Source: Hydrogenophaga pseudoflava (GTDB lineage Bacteria > Pseudomonadota > Gammaproteobacteria > Burkholderiales > Burkholderiaceae_C). From it: a stretch of 64,000 nt of DNA. Positions 19,557 through 27,284 of this stretch are shown in pieces. The notes below the pieces were generated by a model that did not search any database, was not told where the DNA came from, and worked only from the letters and a program-made list of their open reading frames with translations. Position 1 is the first letter of the stretch, and each line of letters starts with the position of its first letter. The DNA lies in assembly GCF_031020795.1 (NCBI RefSeq), contig NZ_JAVHJP010000005.1, positions 65,362-129,361 on the forward strand. The letters are read 5' to 3'. The position numbers and the translations under genes are program-made.

Positions 19557-20683
19557 GGAAGGCTCTCCTCAACGGGGGATTCGGGTCGTGGGGTCTGGAG
19601 CTGCTGCGCGGCCACCCAGGCCTGGCCGATGGCCAGCCCGGCGTCGCCGCAGCCATGGTCGCCGGTCTGGAACACCTGCAGACCCGCGGCCCGCAGCCGC
19701 TGCACCGTGCGCTTGCGCAGGATGCGGTTGAAAAAACAGCCGCCGCCCAGCGCCGCGGTGTGGATGTCGCGCTCACGCGCGGCGGCGGTCAGCGCCGCGG
19801 CCAGCACGTCGGCCAGCGCCAGGTGGAAGCCGGCCGCCGCGGTGTCGGCATCGGGCGCGTCGAACAGCCGGGCGAGCACGGGGCGCAGATCGACCACCCC
19901 GTCGGCGACCACCGCGCCGGCGAGCGGTGGCAGGTCGGGCTGCGCGGCCAGGGCGCGGGCAGCGGCCTGTTCCAGCGCGATGGCCGCCTGGGCCTCGTCC
20001 CGCTGGTGGTGGCACAGGCCGAGCGCGCCCGCGGCGGCGTCGAACCAGCGGCCGGCACTGCTGGTCAGCGGGCAGTTCAGGTTTTTGTCGAGCATCTGTC
20101 GCATGCCCGCGGCCACGGCCTCGCCCACCACCGGGGCGAAGCGCGGCACGATCTCGTCGGCGCGGCCCAGCGCATGCAGCGCGCTCGCGGCCATGCGCCA
20201 GGGTTCGCGCGCCGCCCGGTCGCCGCCCGGCAGGGCCAGCGGCTGCAGGTGGCCCAGTCGTGCCCAGCGCGCGCCGTCGAGCCAGAGCAGTTCGCCGCCC
20301 CAGGGTGTTCCGTCGACGCCCAGGCCCACGCCATCGAGCGCGAGACCCACCACCGGGCCTTCGAGGCCGTGTTCGGCCATCACCGCCGCCAGGTGCGCGT
20401 GGTGGTGCTGCACGCCGATGGCGGGCACGCCCAGCGCCGCGGCGGTGGCGATGGCCAGCTGGGTGCTGAAGAAGTCGGGGTGCAGGTCGTGTGCGATGGC
20501 CTGCACCGGTGCGCCGGCCTCGGCCGCCTGCCGCGCCAGCGCCTGCACCGAGCGCTCCAGCGCGTCGCAGGCCGCCGGGTCGCTCAGGTCGCCATGCACC
20601 GGCGACCAGTGCGCATGGCCCTGCAGAACGAGGCAGGCCACGTTCTTGAGCCAGGCGCCGACGGCGAGCACGGTGGTGGACAT
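19547..20683 (-). CDS. hypF: HypF, short form with only the Kae1-like carbamoyltransferase domain
   Basis: This 378-residue protein corresponds to the C-terminal Kae1/TsaD-like part of HypF. The metal/nucleotide motif VQHHHAHLAAVMAEHG, the ALDGVGLGVDGTPWGGE loop and the C-terminal GGCFFNRIL are all present. The acylphosphatase domain, the two zinc fingers and the YrdC-like domain that make up the first half of a standard roughly 750-residue HypF are absent, and the ATG at 20683 sits three bases after the hypB stop. A short HypF1 is known in Cupriavidus necator, so this is likely a genuine family form and not a broken gene. It may rely on a full-length HypF elsewhere for carbamoyl phosphate activation. 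Confidence 0.9.
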   Translation of the reverse strand: MSTTVLAVGAWLKNVACLVLQGHAHWSPVHGDLSDPAACDALERSVQALARQAAEAGAPVQAIAHDLHPDFFSTQLAIATAAALGVPAIGVQHHHAHLAAVMAEHGLEGPVVGLALDGVGLGVDGTPWGGELLWLDGARWARLGHLQPLALPGGDRAAREPWRMAASALHALGRADEIVPRFAPVVGEAVAAGMRQMLDKNLNCPLTSSAGRWFDAAAGALGLCHHQRDEAQAAIALEQAAARALAAQPDLPPLAGAVVADGVVDLRPVLARLFDAPDADTAAAGFHLALADVLAAALTAAARERDIHTAALGGGCFFNRILRKRTVQRLRAAGLQVFQTGDHGCGDAGLAIGQAWVAAQQLQTPRPESPVEESLPCA

Positions 20684-20685
20684 GG

Positions 20686-21594
20686 TCAGTGGGTGTGAAC
20701 AGCGTGGTCCAACCAATTCAGCCAGGCGTCCATGCCTTCCCCGGTCGTGGCGGACAACTGGATGACTTCAATCGCCGGGTTCACGCGCCGTGCCAGGTCG
20801 ATGCAGCGCGCCACGTCGAACTTCACATGCGGCAGCAGGTCGGTCTTGTTCAGGATCATCAGCTGCGAGGCCGCGAACATGTCGGGGTACTTCAGCGGCT
20901 TGTCCTCGCCCTCGGTCACCGAGAGGATGGCCACCTTCGCCGCCTCGCCCAGGTCCCACACCGCAGGGCAGACCAGGTTGCCGACGTTCTCGATGAACAG
21001 CAGGCTCTGGGCCTCACCGTGGTGGTGGTGATCGTGACCATGCGAGTGGCCGTGATCGTGTGCATGGCCATGGTCGTGCGAATGGTCGTGCGAGTGCTCA
21101 TGCGTGTGCAGCTGCGCAAACGCCTCGGCCACCATGGGCGCGTCGAGGTGGCAGCCCTTGCCGGTGTTGACCTGGATCGCGGGCGCGCCGGTGGCGCGGA
21201 TGCGGTCGGCGTCGAAGCTGGTCTGCTGGTCGCCCTCGATCACCGCGACGTGCAGGCCGGGCTGGCGCGCCTTGAGCGCCTCGATGGTGGCGCAGAGCAG
21301 CGTGGTCTTGCCCGAACCGGGGCTGGAGACGAAGTTGAGCGCCGTGACGCCGTGGGACTCGAAATGGGCGCGGTTCTGCCGGGCCACGCGGTTGTTCGCG
21401 CCCAGGATGTCGGTCTCCAGCTTGATCGCCCGTTCCTGGCTCATCCCGGGCACCGACACGCGGGCCGCACCGGCACCGAAGTGCAGGTCGCCATTGGCCG
21501 GGTTCACCGTGATCACGCCGGCTTCGCCGTCCCGGGTCCGCACATGCCGGGCATGGGCCGGGCTGTTGTCACTGCATCCACACACGACACACAT
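20686..21594 (-). CDS. hypB: HypB, nickel-binding GTPase for hydrogenase maturation
   Basis: This 302-residue SIMIBI-class GTPase helps insert nickel into the large subunits together with HypA. The N-terminal high-affinity site is MCVVCGC. The P-loop is SSPGSGKTT (about 90-98), the G-domain metal site involves Cys148-His149 in GKGCHLDAP and Cys209, and the guanine-specificity motif is NKTD (249-252). A run with 17 histidines between residues 163 and 192 lies inside the G domain, between [12 protein letters not shown] and SLLFIENVG. In rhizobial-type HypB proteins the His-rich tract sits near the N-terminus instead. The stretch between residue 7 and 50 here has few histidines. It probably serves nickel storage. 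Confidence 0.95.
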   Translation of the reverse strand: MCVVCGCSDNSPAHARHVRTRDGEAGVITVNPANGDLHFGAGAARVSVPGMSQERAIKLETDILGANNRVARQNRAHFESHGVTALNFVSSPGSGKTTLLCATIEALKARQPGLHVAVIEGDQQTSFDADRIRATGAPAIQVNTGKGCHLDAPMVAEAFAQLHTHEHSHDHSHDHGHAHDHGHSHGHDHHHHGEAQSLLFIENVGNLVCPAVWDLGEAAKVAILSVTEGEDKPLKYPDMFAASQLMILNKTDLLPHVKFDVARCIDLARRVNPAIEVIQLSATTGEGMDAWLNWLDHAVHTH

Positions 21595-21617
21595 GGTCGG
21601 TCTCCTTCAACGTTGTT

Positions 21618-21965
21618 TCAATCATCACTCACACGCATGTCCACCACGCGCAATCCCATGCCGCCCGTGGGCTGCAGCTGGTGGCCGCCGCAGGCGGGGC
21701 AGGCGTCGCCGCGCTGGGCGATGGCCACGGTCTGTGCGCACTTCATGCACCAGGCATGGCCGGGCGGCTCGTCGATCTGAATGCGCGCGCCGTCCAGCAG
21801 GGTGCCGGGCGCCAGGCTCTCCAGCGCGAAGCGCAGCGCACGGACATCCACGCCCGCCAGCTGTCCGGCTTCGAGCCGCAGTTCCAGCAGGCGCGCAAAG
21901 CCTTCGCGCCGCGCCGTGTCTTCCACCAGTTGCAGCACGCCACCGGCCAGGCTGGCTTCATGCAT
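21618..21965 (-). CDS. hypA: HypA, nickel metallochaperone
   Basis: This 115-residue protein begins with MHE, where His2 is the nickel ligand. A zinc-binding domain follows with CMKC and CPAC at about 73-92. It partners HypB in nickel delivery to hydrogenase large subunits. The first eight bases overlap the end of hoxV and it ends 23 bases before hypB. The length is typical. Confidence 0.95.
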   Translation of the reverse strand: MHEASLAGGVLQLVEDTARREGFARLLELRLEAGQLAGVDVRALRFALESLAPGTLLDGARIQIDEPPGHAWCMKCAQTVAIAQRGDACPACGGHQLQPTGGMGLRVVDMRVSDD

Positions 21966-23103
21966 GGCTCACCTCCCCGTTCACCGCAGGCGCGGCCCCG
22001 ACCTCGAACGGCACGCAGGGGTCGAACGCCGCCATCAGCAGGTTCAGCTGGCGCGTGCGCAGCGCGGCGGGCAGCGTGAGGTCCAGCGCCGAGATGCGGC
22101 GCGCCACCTCGCCGGCCGGGTGGAAGTTCCACTCGGTCGGTGCCAGCACGCGGCAGGCGCGCACCACCGGCGCAGCGGCCTCGAGCTCCACCTGGTGCAC
22201 CAGCAGGCCGCGCGCCATCTCGACCCAGGCCAGGCCCTGGCCCTCGGCGGTGCACAGCGCGCCGTGGCGCAGCCAGCCACTGCCTTGCCCCGGGCCGTCC
22301 GGCAGGCACAGCCGCACCAGCTCGGCCAGGCGGCTGCCCATCAGAGACCAAGGCGAGAGCGGCAGGCCGTCGTCGGCGCTGTGCAGGCGCGCCCAGGGGC
22401 CGGTGTGGGCGCAGGCGCCGTGCCACAGCGGCTGCAGGGCAAAGCCCGGCTTGAGCGCCAGCGCGGCGGCCAGCGTGCGCAGCTGGTCGTCCTGACCATG
22501 CGCGCGCAGGGCCCGCGTCATGTCGAGCGCGCGCCCGCTGTCCGCCTCGCGCGCGCCGCGCACCAGGGCCGGCAGCCAACCGGGGTGGCGCTCGCTCCAG
22601 TCGAGCAGCCAGTCGGCGCCGCAGGCCTGCCAGGCGCGCAGCCAGGTGGCCGCGGGCATGTGCAGGCACTCGCGCTGCAGCCAGTCGAGCGCGGCGGGCC
22701 AGGGGTCGTCGCCCGGAGCCGCAGGGCGCAGCAGCGGGCAGGCCTGCAGAGACCGCAGCGCGGCGCCCGGGGCGTCGCCATCCGCCGGCCCGAGCATGCG
22801 CGGCCAGTCCAGTCCGATGCGGCGCACATGCTCCTGCGCGGTCTCGTGGCGCAGGCGCTGCGCCACGTCGGTGGGCGCGGGACCGGCGCCCGGCCGGGCC
22901 GCCGCGATGGCCAGCTGGGCGCAGAGCCGGTGCGCGTGGCTGCAGAGGTTGAACAGGCCCGCCAGCAGGCCGGGCAGCGCGGTGGCCGGCTGGCCCTGAC
23001 CGAGCCGACCGGCCCAGTCGCGCCGGCTGCTGTGCAGCGCCTGGGCCAGCGGCGCCCCGGGGCGCACGCACAGGCGGCCGGCGAGATCGGGCGGGTCGGT
23101 CAT
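21958..23103 (-). CDS. hoxV: HoxV (HupK), assembly scaffold related to the large subunit
   Basis: This 381-residue protein is distantly related to NiFe large subunits and acts in Cupriavidus and rhizobia as a scaffold or carrier in assembly of the membrane-bound enzyme. The C-terminal DPCVPFEVG resembles the large-subunit DPCxxC motif but keeps only one cysteine, and TEWNFHPAGEVARR resembles the equivalent large-subunit segment. The N-terminal nickel-binding pair of the enzyme is missing. It overlaps hoxT and hypA at its two ends. Similarity beyond the C-terminus is low, so context supports the call. Confidence 0.9.
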   Translation of the reverse strand: MTDPPDLAGRLCVRPGAPLAQALHSSRRDWAGRLGQGQPATALPGLLAGLFNLCSHAHRLCAQLAIAAARPGAGPAPTDVAQRLRHETAQEHVRRIGLDWPRMLGPADGDAPGAALRSLQACPLLRPAAPGDDPWPAALDWLQRECLHMPAATWLRAWQACGADWLLDWSERHPGWLPALVRGAREADSGRALDMTRALRAHGQDDQLRTLAAALALKPGFALQPLWHGACAHTGPWARLHSADDGLPLSPWSLMGSRLAELVRLCLPDGPGQGSGWLRHGALCTAEGQGLAWVEMARGLLVHQVELEAAAPVVRACRVLAPTEWNFHPAGEVARRISALDLTLPAALRTRQLNLLMAAFDPCVPFEVGAAPAVNGEVSHA

Positions 23104-23573
23104 ACCGATGCGCCCGGCGCGCTGCGGCGGCCGGTGAAGAACGCGCGCCGGGCGGGCACCGGTTCCGCGACGGGCTCCGGCGCGGGCCGCAGCAGGGCCA
23201 GCGAGGCCAGCGCTGTTTCACGCGCCTGCTCCTGCGACCGGAAGCCGCCCATGGGCGAGAACAGCGCGCAGGTCTCGTGGTAGCCCACGGCCGGGTCGTG
23301 CGCGCCGATGAACTCGAAGCGCTCGCTGCCGAAGCCGTGCACCGCCTTGCGCGCGACGCGGCCGCCATGGCCTTCCACCGCCCGCGGCAGCCGCACCAGG
23401 CTCATGAACCAGGGCGTGATGAGCACGCCCTCGGCCACGGTCCGCTCTTCGTCGCACCACTGGAAGCCGACGGCCTCGACGGACAGCGCCGGGTTCAGGA
23501 TGGGCACGCCCTGCATGCGCTCCGTCTGCACGAGGCGGTAGAACTGCACCAGGGCGGACACGCGGTGTTCCAT
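23100..23573 (-). CDS. hoxT: HoxT (HupJ/HybE-family) hydrogenase assembly chaperone
   Basis: This 157-residue protein belongs to the HybE/HupJ family that helps assemble the exported small and large subunits. Family features include the N-terminal helix EHRVSALVQFYRLVQTERM, GVPILNPALSVEAVGF and the central LITPWFMSLVRLP. The ATG at 23573 gives a start exactly at this helix, four bases after the hoxR stop; the longer open frame is only an antisense-like shadow over hoxR. The Pro/Ala-rich last 30 residues look disordered. Confidence 0.92.
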   Translation of the reverse strand: MEHRVSALVQFYRLVQTERMQGVPILNPALSVEAVGFQWCDEERTVAEGVLITPWFMSLVRLPRAVEGHGGRVARKAVHGFGSERFEFIGAHDPAVGYHETCALFSPMGGFRSQEQARETALASLALLRPAPEPVAEPVPARRAFFTGRRSAPGASV

Positions 23574-23577
23574 GGTC

Positions 23578-23808
23578 TCAGTCCGGCAGCAACAAAAACT
23601 GCGCGGCGTCGCAGTCGCAGTTGGGGCAGCGCCAGTGCGGCGGCAGCTCGGCGAACGGCGTGCCGGGCGGGATCTGCCACTGCGGGTCGCCCGTGGCCGG
23701 GTCGTAGACCCACCAGCAGATCTTGCATTCCAGGCGCGAGCCGGGCCGCAGCACCTCGCGGTTGCCGAGGTACGAACCTTCAAAGCCCTGACCGTCAAAG
23801 CCGCTCAT
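23578..23808 (-). CDS. hoxR: HoxR (HupI), rubredoxin-type protein
   Basis: This 76-residue rubredoxin-like protein has the two iron-binding knuckles CKICWW and CPNCDC separated by the usual acidic aromatic stretch (YDPATGDP, PPGTPFAELPPHWRCP). In hydrogen oxidisers it supports maturation of the small subunit iron-sulfur clusters under oxygen. It overlaps hoxQ by four bases. Confidence 0.95.
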   Translation of the reverse strand: MSGFDGQGFEGSYLGNREVLRPGSRLECKICWWVYDPATGDPQWQIPPGTPFAELPPHWRCPNCDCDAAQFLLLPD

Positions 23809-24668
23809 GATTGTTCGAGGTATCCGAGCACATCCTGCAGCCGCTCGTGCGAGTCGCGCAGGTCTTCGGGCGCCGCCATCGCCACCTCGGGCATGTCGAC
23901 CACCTCGACCGTGTTGAGGATCACCTTGTCCATGGAGTTGTAGTACACCACGCGCCAGCAGTTCGGCAGGCGCGTGTTCGAGATGCGGCAGTTGCCGTAG
24001 CCGCGCGAGAGCAGCAGCACGCGGCCGGTGCCCAGCTGGTGGTCGAGAAAGCCGATGTCTTCCGGCGTGACCGGCAGCAGCGTCAGGTTGATGACGTGCG
24101 AGGTCCGGCCCGGCTGCCAGCGCGCCACCTGGTCGCGCACCTCCTCCACCAGCAGGGGCGCGTTCTGCACATTGGGCGGCAGCGGCCCGAGCCAGGGCCG
24201 GTATTCGCGCTCGGCGTCTTCCTCGGCCACCACCCGCAGCAGGGCGGGCACCGGGCCGACCTCGATCACGTCGTCAACCAGCACGCCGTCGCTGAAGGTC
24301 ATGAGGCGCCAGACACCGGCGAACACCGACTCCTGGATGCGCACTTCGAGCGGCGAGTCCTCCTCGCGCACGATGGCGCTGGCCTCGCCCTCGCCCATCA
24401 CCTGGTTGACCAGCTGCCGGTCTTCGGGCGACAGCGACAGCAGACCCACCTGCCCGCCGGGCGCCCCATCGGCGGCCTGGTCCAGCAGCGCCAGCACCTT
24501 GACCAGGGCCTCGCGTGCGGCCGCGCGGCCGGCGATTTCCTCCGGCTCGGGCAGCATGGGCGCGCGGTAGGTGTCCATGTCCTTGGGCATGGGCAGGTAG
24601 TCGAGGTTCTCGTCCTCGGTCTGGGTGCCGGGGCCAAGGGCGACGACGGGAATGGGGAAGGCTTTCAT
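23805..24668 (-). CDS. hoxQ: HoxQ (HupH/HyaF-family) hydrogenase maturation protein
   Basis: This 287-residue protein belongs to the HyaF/HupH family, which with HoxO acts as a chaperone on the small subunit before twin-arginine export. Landmarks are the N-terminal LDYLPMPKDMDTY, VGLLSLSPEDRQLVNQVMGE and the C-terminal SRGYGNCRISNTRLPNCWRV. The start at 24668 leads directly into the conserved region; the longer frame lies over the end of hoxO. It overlaps hoxR by four bases. Confidence 0.93.
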   Translation of the reverse strand: MKAFPIPVVALGPGTQTEDENLDYLPMPKDMDTYRAPMLPEPEEIAGRAAAREALVKVLALLDQAADGAPGGQVGLLSLSPEDRQLVNQVMGEGEASAIVREEDSPLEVRIQESVFAGVWRLMTFSDGVLVDDVIEVGPVPALLRVVAEEDAEREYRPWLGPLPPNVQNAPLLVEEVRDQVARWQPGRTSHVINLTLLPVTPEDIGFLDHQLGTGRVLLLSRGYGNCRISNTRLPNCWRVVYYNSMDKVILNTVEVVDMPEVAMAAPEDLRDSHERLQDVLGYLEQS

Positions 24669-24699
24669 GCGGTCTCCTGTGGGGGTTCGGTCGGCGGGC

Positions 24700-25155
24700 T
24701 CAGTGGCAGCTGCTGCCGGCGCCACCGGTCTGGCTGACCACCGGGATGCCGATGGTGGGCGGGCGCGAGGGCGGCATGGCCAGGGCGGCGGCGACGCCGG
24801 ACAGGTACACGTCCCAGTCCTGCATGCCGGCGATCGCGGTGACGTACTGGCCGTCGCGGAAGAACAGCAGCGAGGGCCAGCGCTGCGAGCCATAGCGCTT
24901 GGCCACCGCGTCCTCGTGGTCGCGCGGCACCACAGCCACGGCAAAGCGGTTCGGGAACGACTTCATCAGCTCGGGCAGCACGGCCGCCACGTCCACGCCT
25001 TCGGGAAAACGCACGGGGTCGCCGGCCAGCAGCACGACGCGCTCGCCGCCGCCGGCGGTCCATTCGGCGACGCTGGTCTCGTCGACCCAGGTCGCGCCGA
25101 AGTCGCGGGCCAGGCGCTGGACCAGCGGGGCGTGGGCTTCTGCAGTTTCAATCAT
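24700..25155 (-). CDS. hoxO: HoxO (HupG/HyaE-family) thioredoxin-fold chaperone
   Basis: This 151-residue thioredoxin-fold protein lacks the CxxC redox pair, as expected for HyaE/HupG, which bind the twin-arginine leader of the hydrogenase small subunit. The fold signature is seen in RVVLLAGDPVRFPE, RFAVAVVPRDHE and the cis-proline strand SQRWPSLLFFRDGQY. The C-terminal tail carries one cysteine (GSSCH). It lies 31 bases before hoxQ and 15 bases after hoxL. Confidence 0.92.
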   Translation of the reverse strand: MIETAEAHAPLVQRLARDFGATWVDETSVAEWTAGGGERVVLLAGDPVRFPEGVDVAAVLPELMKSFPNRFAVAVVPRDHEDAVAKRYGSQRWPSLLFFRDGQYVTAIAGMQDWDVYLSGVAAALAMPPSRPPTIGIPVVSQTGGAGSSCH

Positions 25156-25170
25156 GGTGTCTCCTTGTGT

Positions 25171-25473
25171 TCAGGCGCCGGTGAGGGCGCGCATCTGTTC
25201 GGGGCTCATCTGCGATGGCAGAGCGAAGTCGATGTCGCTCGAAAGGTCGGCGCCCTGCATGGCACCGAGCACGAGATTCAGCGCGGCGTTCACCTCGGCC
25301 GCACGGTCGGCGTCGATGGCTTCGCGCGCGTCGTCGAGAAAGACCAGCAGCCAGTCGCCGGGCACCACACCGCCGACCAGGGCGGTGTTGATGCGGCGGC
25401 GCTCGCCGCGGCCCTCGCACAGCGCGAAGCGGCCGTCGGCCTCGATCACCTGCATGGGGATGCCGATGCACAT
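25171..25473 (-). CDS. hoxL: HoxL (HupF), HypC-family chaperone for the membrane-bound enzyme
   Basis: This 100-residue HypC paralogue starts MCIGIPMQV with the conserved Cys2. It has the GDWLLVFLDDAREAI core and a longer C-terminal region than HypC (DLSSDIDFALPSQMSPEQM). HoxL/HupF is dedicated to the membrane-bound hydrogenase large subunit and helps protect it in air. It lies three bases after the hoxM stop. Confidence 0.94.
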   Translation of the reverse strand: MCIGIPMQVIEADGRFALCEGRGERRRINTALVGGVVPGDWLLVFLDDAREAIDADRAAEVNAALNLVLGAMQGADLSSDIDFALPSQMSPEQMRALTGA

Positions 25474-25476
25474 GGT

Positions 25477-26145
25477 TCAGGCCTCGGCTTTCGGCATGAA
25501 GCGTTCGTCGCCGATGCGGCAGGCTTCTTCCGCGGCGGGCCTTTGCGCCTCGTAGGCGGTCAAAGCCAGTTCGTCCAGCGTCACGGCCTCGCGCGGGGCC
25601 AGCGGGGTCTGGCGCTCCACCGGCTGCGCGCCCCAGCGTTCCAGCTCGGCCACGCCGAGGGCCAGCGCGTCTTCCATCGCGGCCTTGACGACCGGGCGCA
25701 GGCTGCCGCCGTAGTCCTCCAGCTCCTGCGGCTGGCAGCCGATCAGCAGCACGCGCTGCGGGTACTTGCCGGTCAGCGTGGCCAGTGACAGCACCTCCTG
25801 GAAGCCGGTCTGGTGCAGGCTCATCTTCTTCGCGCCCATGAAGCGCGGCACCTCGTCGTCGCGCACCTGCTTGAGCGTGCCGGGTTCGAGGCCGTAGTCG
25901 ATGGCGTCGAAGATCAGCAGCGCGTCGGCTTCCTGCACGTGCTGGATCAGGTACAGGCCCTGCGTACCGCCGTCGATCAGCTGCACGTGGTCGGCAAACT
26001 CGTAGCGGCGCTGCAGCGCTTCGATGCAGCGCACGCCGAAGCCTTCGTCGGCCCAGAGCAGGTTGCCGATGCCCAGCACGACGATGCGGGCCGGCGGGGT
26101 GTCACCCCCGGGGTGACAGGTCGATTCGGTCGGAATGGCGCTCAT
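25477..26145 (-). CDS. hoxM: HoxM (HupD), maturation protease for HoxG
   Basis: This 222-residue nickel-sensing endopeptidase trims the C-terminus of HoxG. The motif GIGNLLWADEGFGVR holds the first acidic nickel ligand, LLIFDAIDYG the second, and MSLHQTGFQEVL the histidine. There is an N-terminal extension of about 20 residues (from MSAIPTEST) and a C-terminal extension of about 50 residues compared with the core fold. Inside the 5' end of the gene is a perfect 17-base palindrome (26101-26117) that may be only a codon effect. The gap upstream holds the end of the HigA-like gene. Confidence 0.93.
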   Translation of the reverse strand: MSAIPTESTCHPGGDTPPARIVVLGIGNLLWADEGFGVRCIEALQRRYEFADHVQLIDGGTQGLYLIQHVQEADALLIFDAIDYGLEPGTLKQVRDDEVPRFMGAKKMSLHQTGFQEVLSLATLTGKYPQRVLLIGCQPQELEDYGGSLRPVVKAAMEDALALGVAELERWGAQPVERQTPLAPREAVTLDELALTAYEAQRPAAEEACRIGDERFMPKAEA

Positions 26146-26167
26146 GGCTGGAAGTCCCTTATGGGCG

Positions 26168-26503
26168 TCAGTGGGAGGGGGAAGGGGCGGCCGCGCTGTC
26201 CTGGGCACACAGCCGCTTCCAGGCGTGGAAGCTGTCCCAGGCGGCCTGCTGCGCGAGCCAGAAGCCGGCGTCGATGCCGAACTGGCGGGCGCAACGGATG
26301 GCGGTGTCGGGCGACATGGCGCGCTGGCCGTGCACGAGCTCGTGCAGGCGGCGGCGCGAGAGGCCCAGCAGCCGGGCCGCCTCGCTCTGGTTGAGCGAGA
26401 GCGGCGCCAGGCAGGTGCGCGCCAGCAGGCGCCCCGGGTGCAGCGGTGCACGCACCGGCACACCGCGCGGGGGAATCGACCAGCTGGCGGCGACCTTGTT
26501 CAC
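26168..26503 (-). CDS. Orphan HigA-like helix-turn-helix protein within the hydrogenase operon
   Basis: This 111-residue XRE/HigA-type DNA-binding protein has the typical lead PVRAPLHPGRLLARTCLAPLSL, a helix-turn-helix around NQSEAARLLGLSRRRLHELV, and the HigA-like TAIRCARQFGIDAGFWL tail. HigA proteins normally repress themselves and neutralise a HigB RNase, but no HigB gene is next to it on either strand. It starts five bases after the hoxZ stop and ends 22 bases before hoxM. That makes it an integral operon gene, so a regulatory role toward the hox genes is plausible but unproven. The first 20 residues are an extension of unknown role. Confidence 0.85.
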   Translation of the reverse strand: MNKVAASWSIPPRGVPVRAPLHPGRLLARTCLAPLSLNQSEAARLLGLSRRRLHELVHGQRAMSPDTAIRCARQFGIDAGFWLAQQAAWDSFHAWKRLCAQDSAAAPSPSH

Positions 26504-26507
26504 GACG

Positions 26508-27254
26508 TCAGTCCTTGAAGGTCCGACGGCCGGAAATCATCGTGGACACGATGGACTGGCGACCCATGATGTCCTCGCGGATGGCCGCGTAGACGTGCAG
26601 GGTGATGAACATGATCATGGCCCACATGCCCAGGCGGTGCCAGGTGTGCACGTCCTGGCTCTGGCCGAACAGCGGGATCACCCAGCCGAACAGCGTGTCC
26701 TGCCACGAGCCGGCGCCCGCGCCTTCGCTGTAGAGCGCGAAGCCGGTGACGATCATGAAGATCATCAGCACCAGAAAGCCCGAGAACATCGCCAGCCGCG
26801 CCAGCGGGTTGTGGCCCACGTAGCGGCCCGGCCGCGGGATCAGGAAGGCGTACCACTTGAGCATGGTGAGGATCTCGCCCCAGTAGGCCTTCTGGAACAG
26901 CGGCACCCAGAACAGTTCGCGCGCGTGGTGGTTGCCCACCAGCGCCCAGTAGGCGCGGCCGAGCAGGCCGATGGCCAGGATGTAGCCGGCCGTGAAGTGC
27001 GCGAAGCGGATGTAGCCCATCAGGTAGTGCGCGCTGGCCTCGCCGGGCATGGTCGGCAGCGGTTTGCCGATGAAGTAGCCGGTGAGGCACAGCACGGTGA
27101 TGGCGGCGACGTTGACCCAGTGCCAGACGCGCACCGGGGCTTCGTACACATAGACCGACTTGGTGCTCTGGCCATGCGAGACGGCGCTCTCGTCGATGCC
27201 GGTGACATCGGCCAGGCGCTGCTGCGCCAGTTCTTGTGCGGACAGGGAGGACAT
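26508..27254 (-). CDS. hoxZ: HoxZ, membrane cytochrome b of the uptake hydrogenase
   Basis: This 248-residue di-haem cytochrome b561-type protein anchors HoxKG to the membrane and passes electrons from H2 to the quinone pool. There are four main hydrophobic segments, with haem-ligand histidines in VRVWHWVNV, YIRFAHFTAGY, TWHRLGMW and FITLHVYAAI. The N-terminal segment of about 45 residues is cytoplasmic. It ends next to the HigA-like gene and begins 30 bases after hupE. Confidence 0.96.
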   Translation of the reverse strand: MSSLSAQELAQQRLADVTGIDESAVSHGQSTKSVYVYEAPVRVWHWVNVAAITVLCLTGYFIGKPLPTMPGEASAHYLMGYIRFAHFTAGYILAIGLLGRAYWALVGNHHARELFWVPLFQKAYWGEILTMLKWYAFLIPRPGRYVGHNPLARLAMFSGFLVLMIFMIVTGFALYSEGAGAGSWQDTLFGWVIPLFGQSQDVHTWHRLGMWAMIMFITLHVYAAIREDIMGRQSIVSTMISGRRTFKD

Positions 27255-27284
27255 GGTGATCTCCTGTGCGAAGGGGTGGGGCCG

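Noticed and set aside
19547-20683. hypF as a truncated pseudogene
   Set aside because: The frame is intact, begins three bases after hypB, keeps all Kae1-type motifs, and short HypF forms are known in Cupriavidus.
21016-21112. Tandem-repeat or CRISPR-like pattern of GTGATCGTG units
   Set aside because: It is the coding sequence of the His-rich loop of HypB; unit lengths follow codons and no spacers exist. No CRISPR array was seen in the window.
26101-26117. Perfect 17-base palindrome GTCACCCCCGGGGTGAC
   Set aside because: It lies within the hoxM coding region, far from any promoter, and can be explained by codons for His-Pro-Gly-Gly in GC-rich DNA. No further support for a binding site.
26168-26503. 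Toxin-antitoxin module
   Set aside because: Only a HigA-like protein is present; neighbours on both sides are hydrogenase genes with no room for a toxin.
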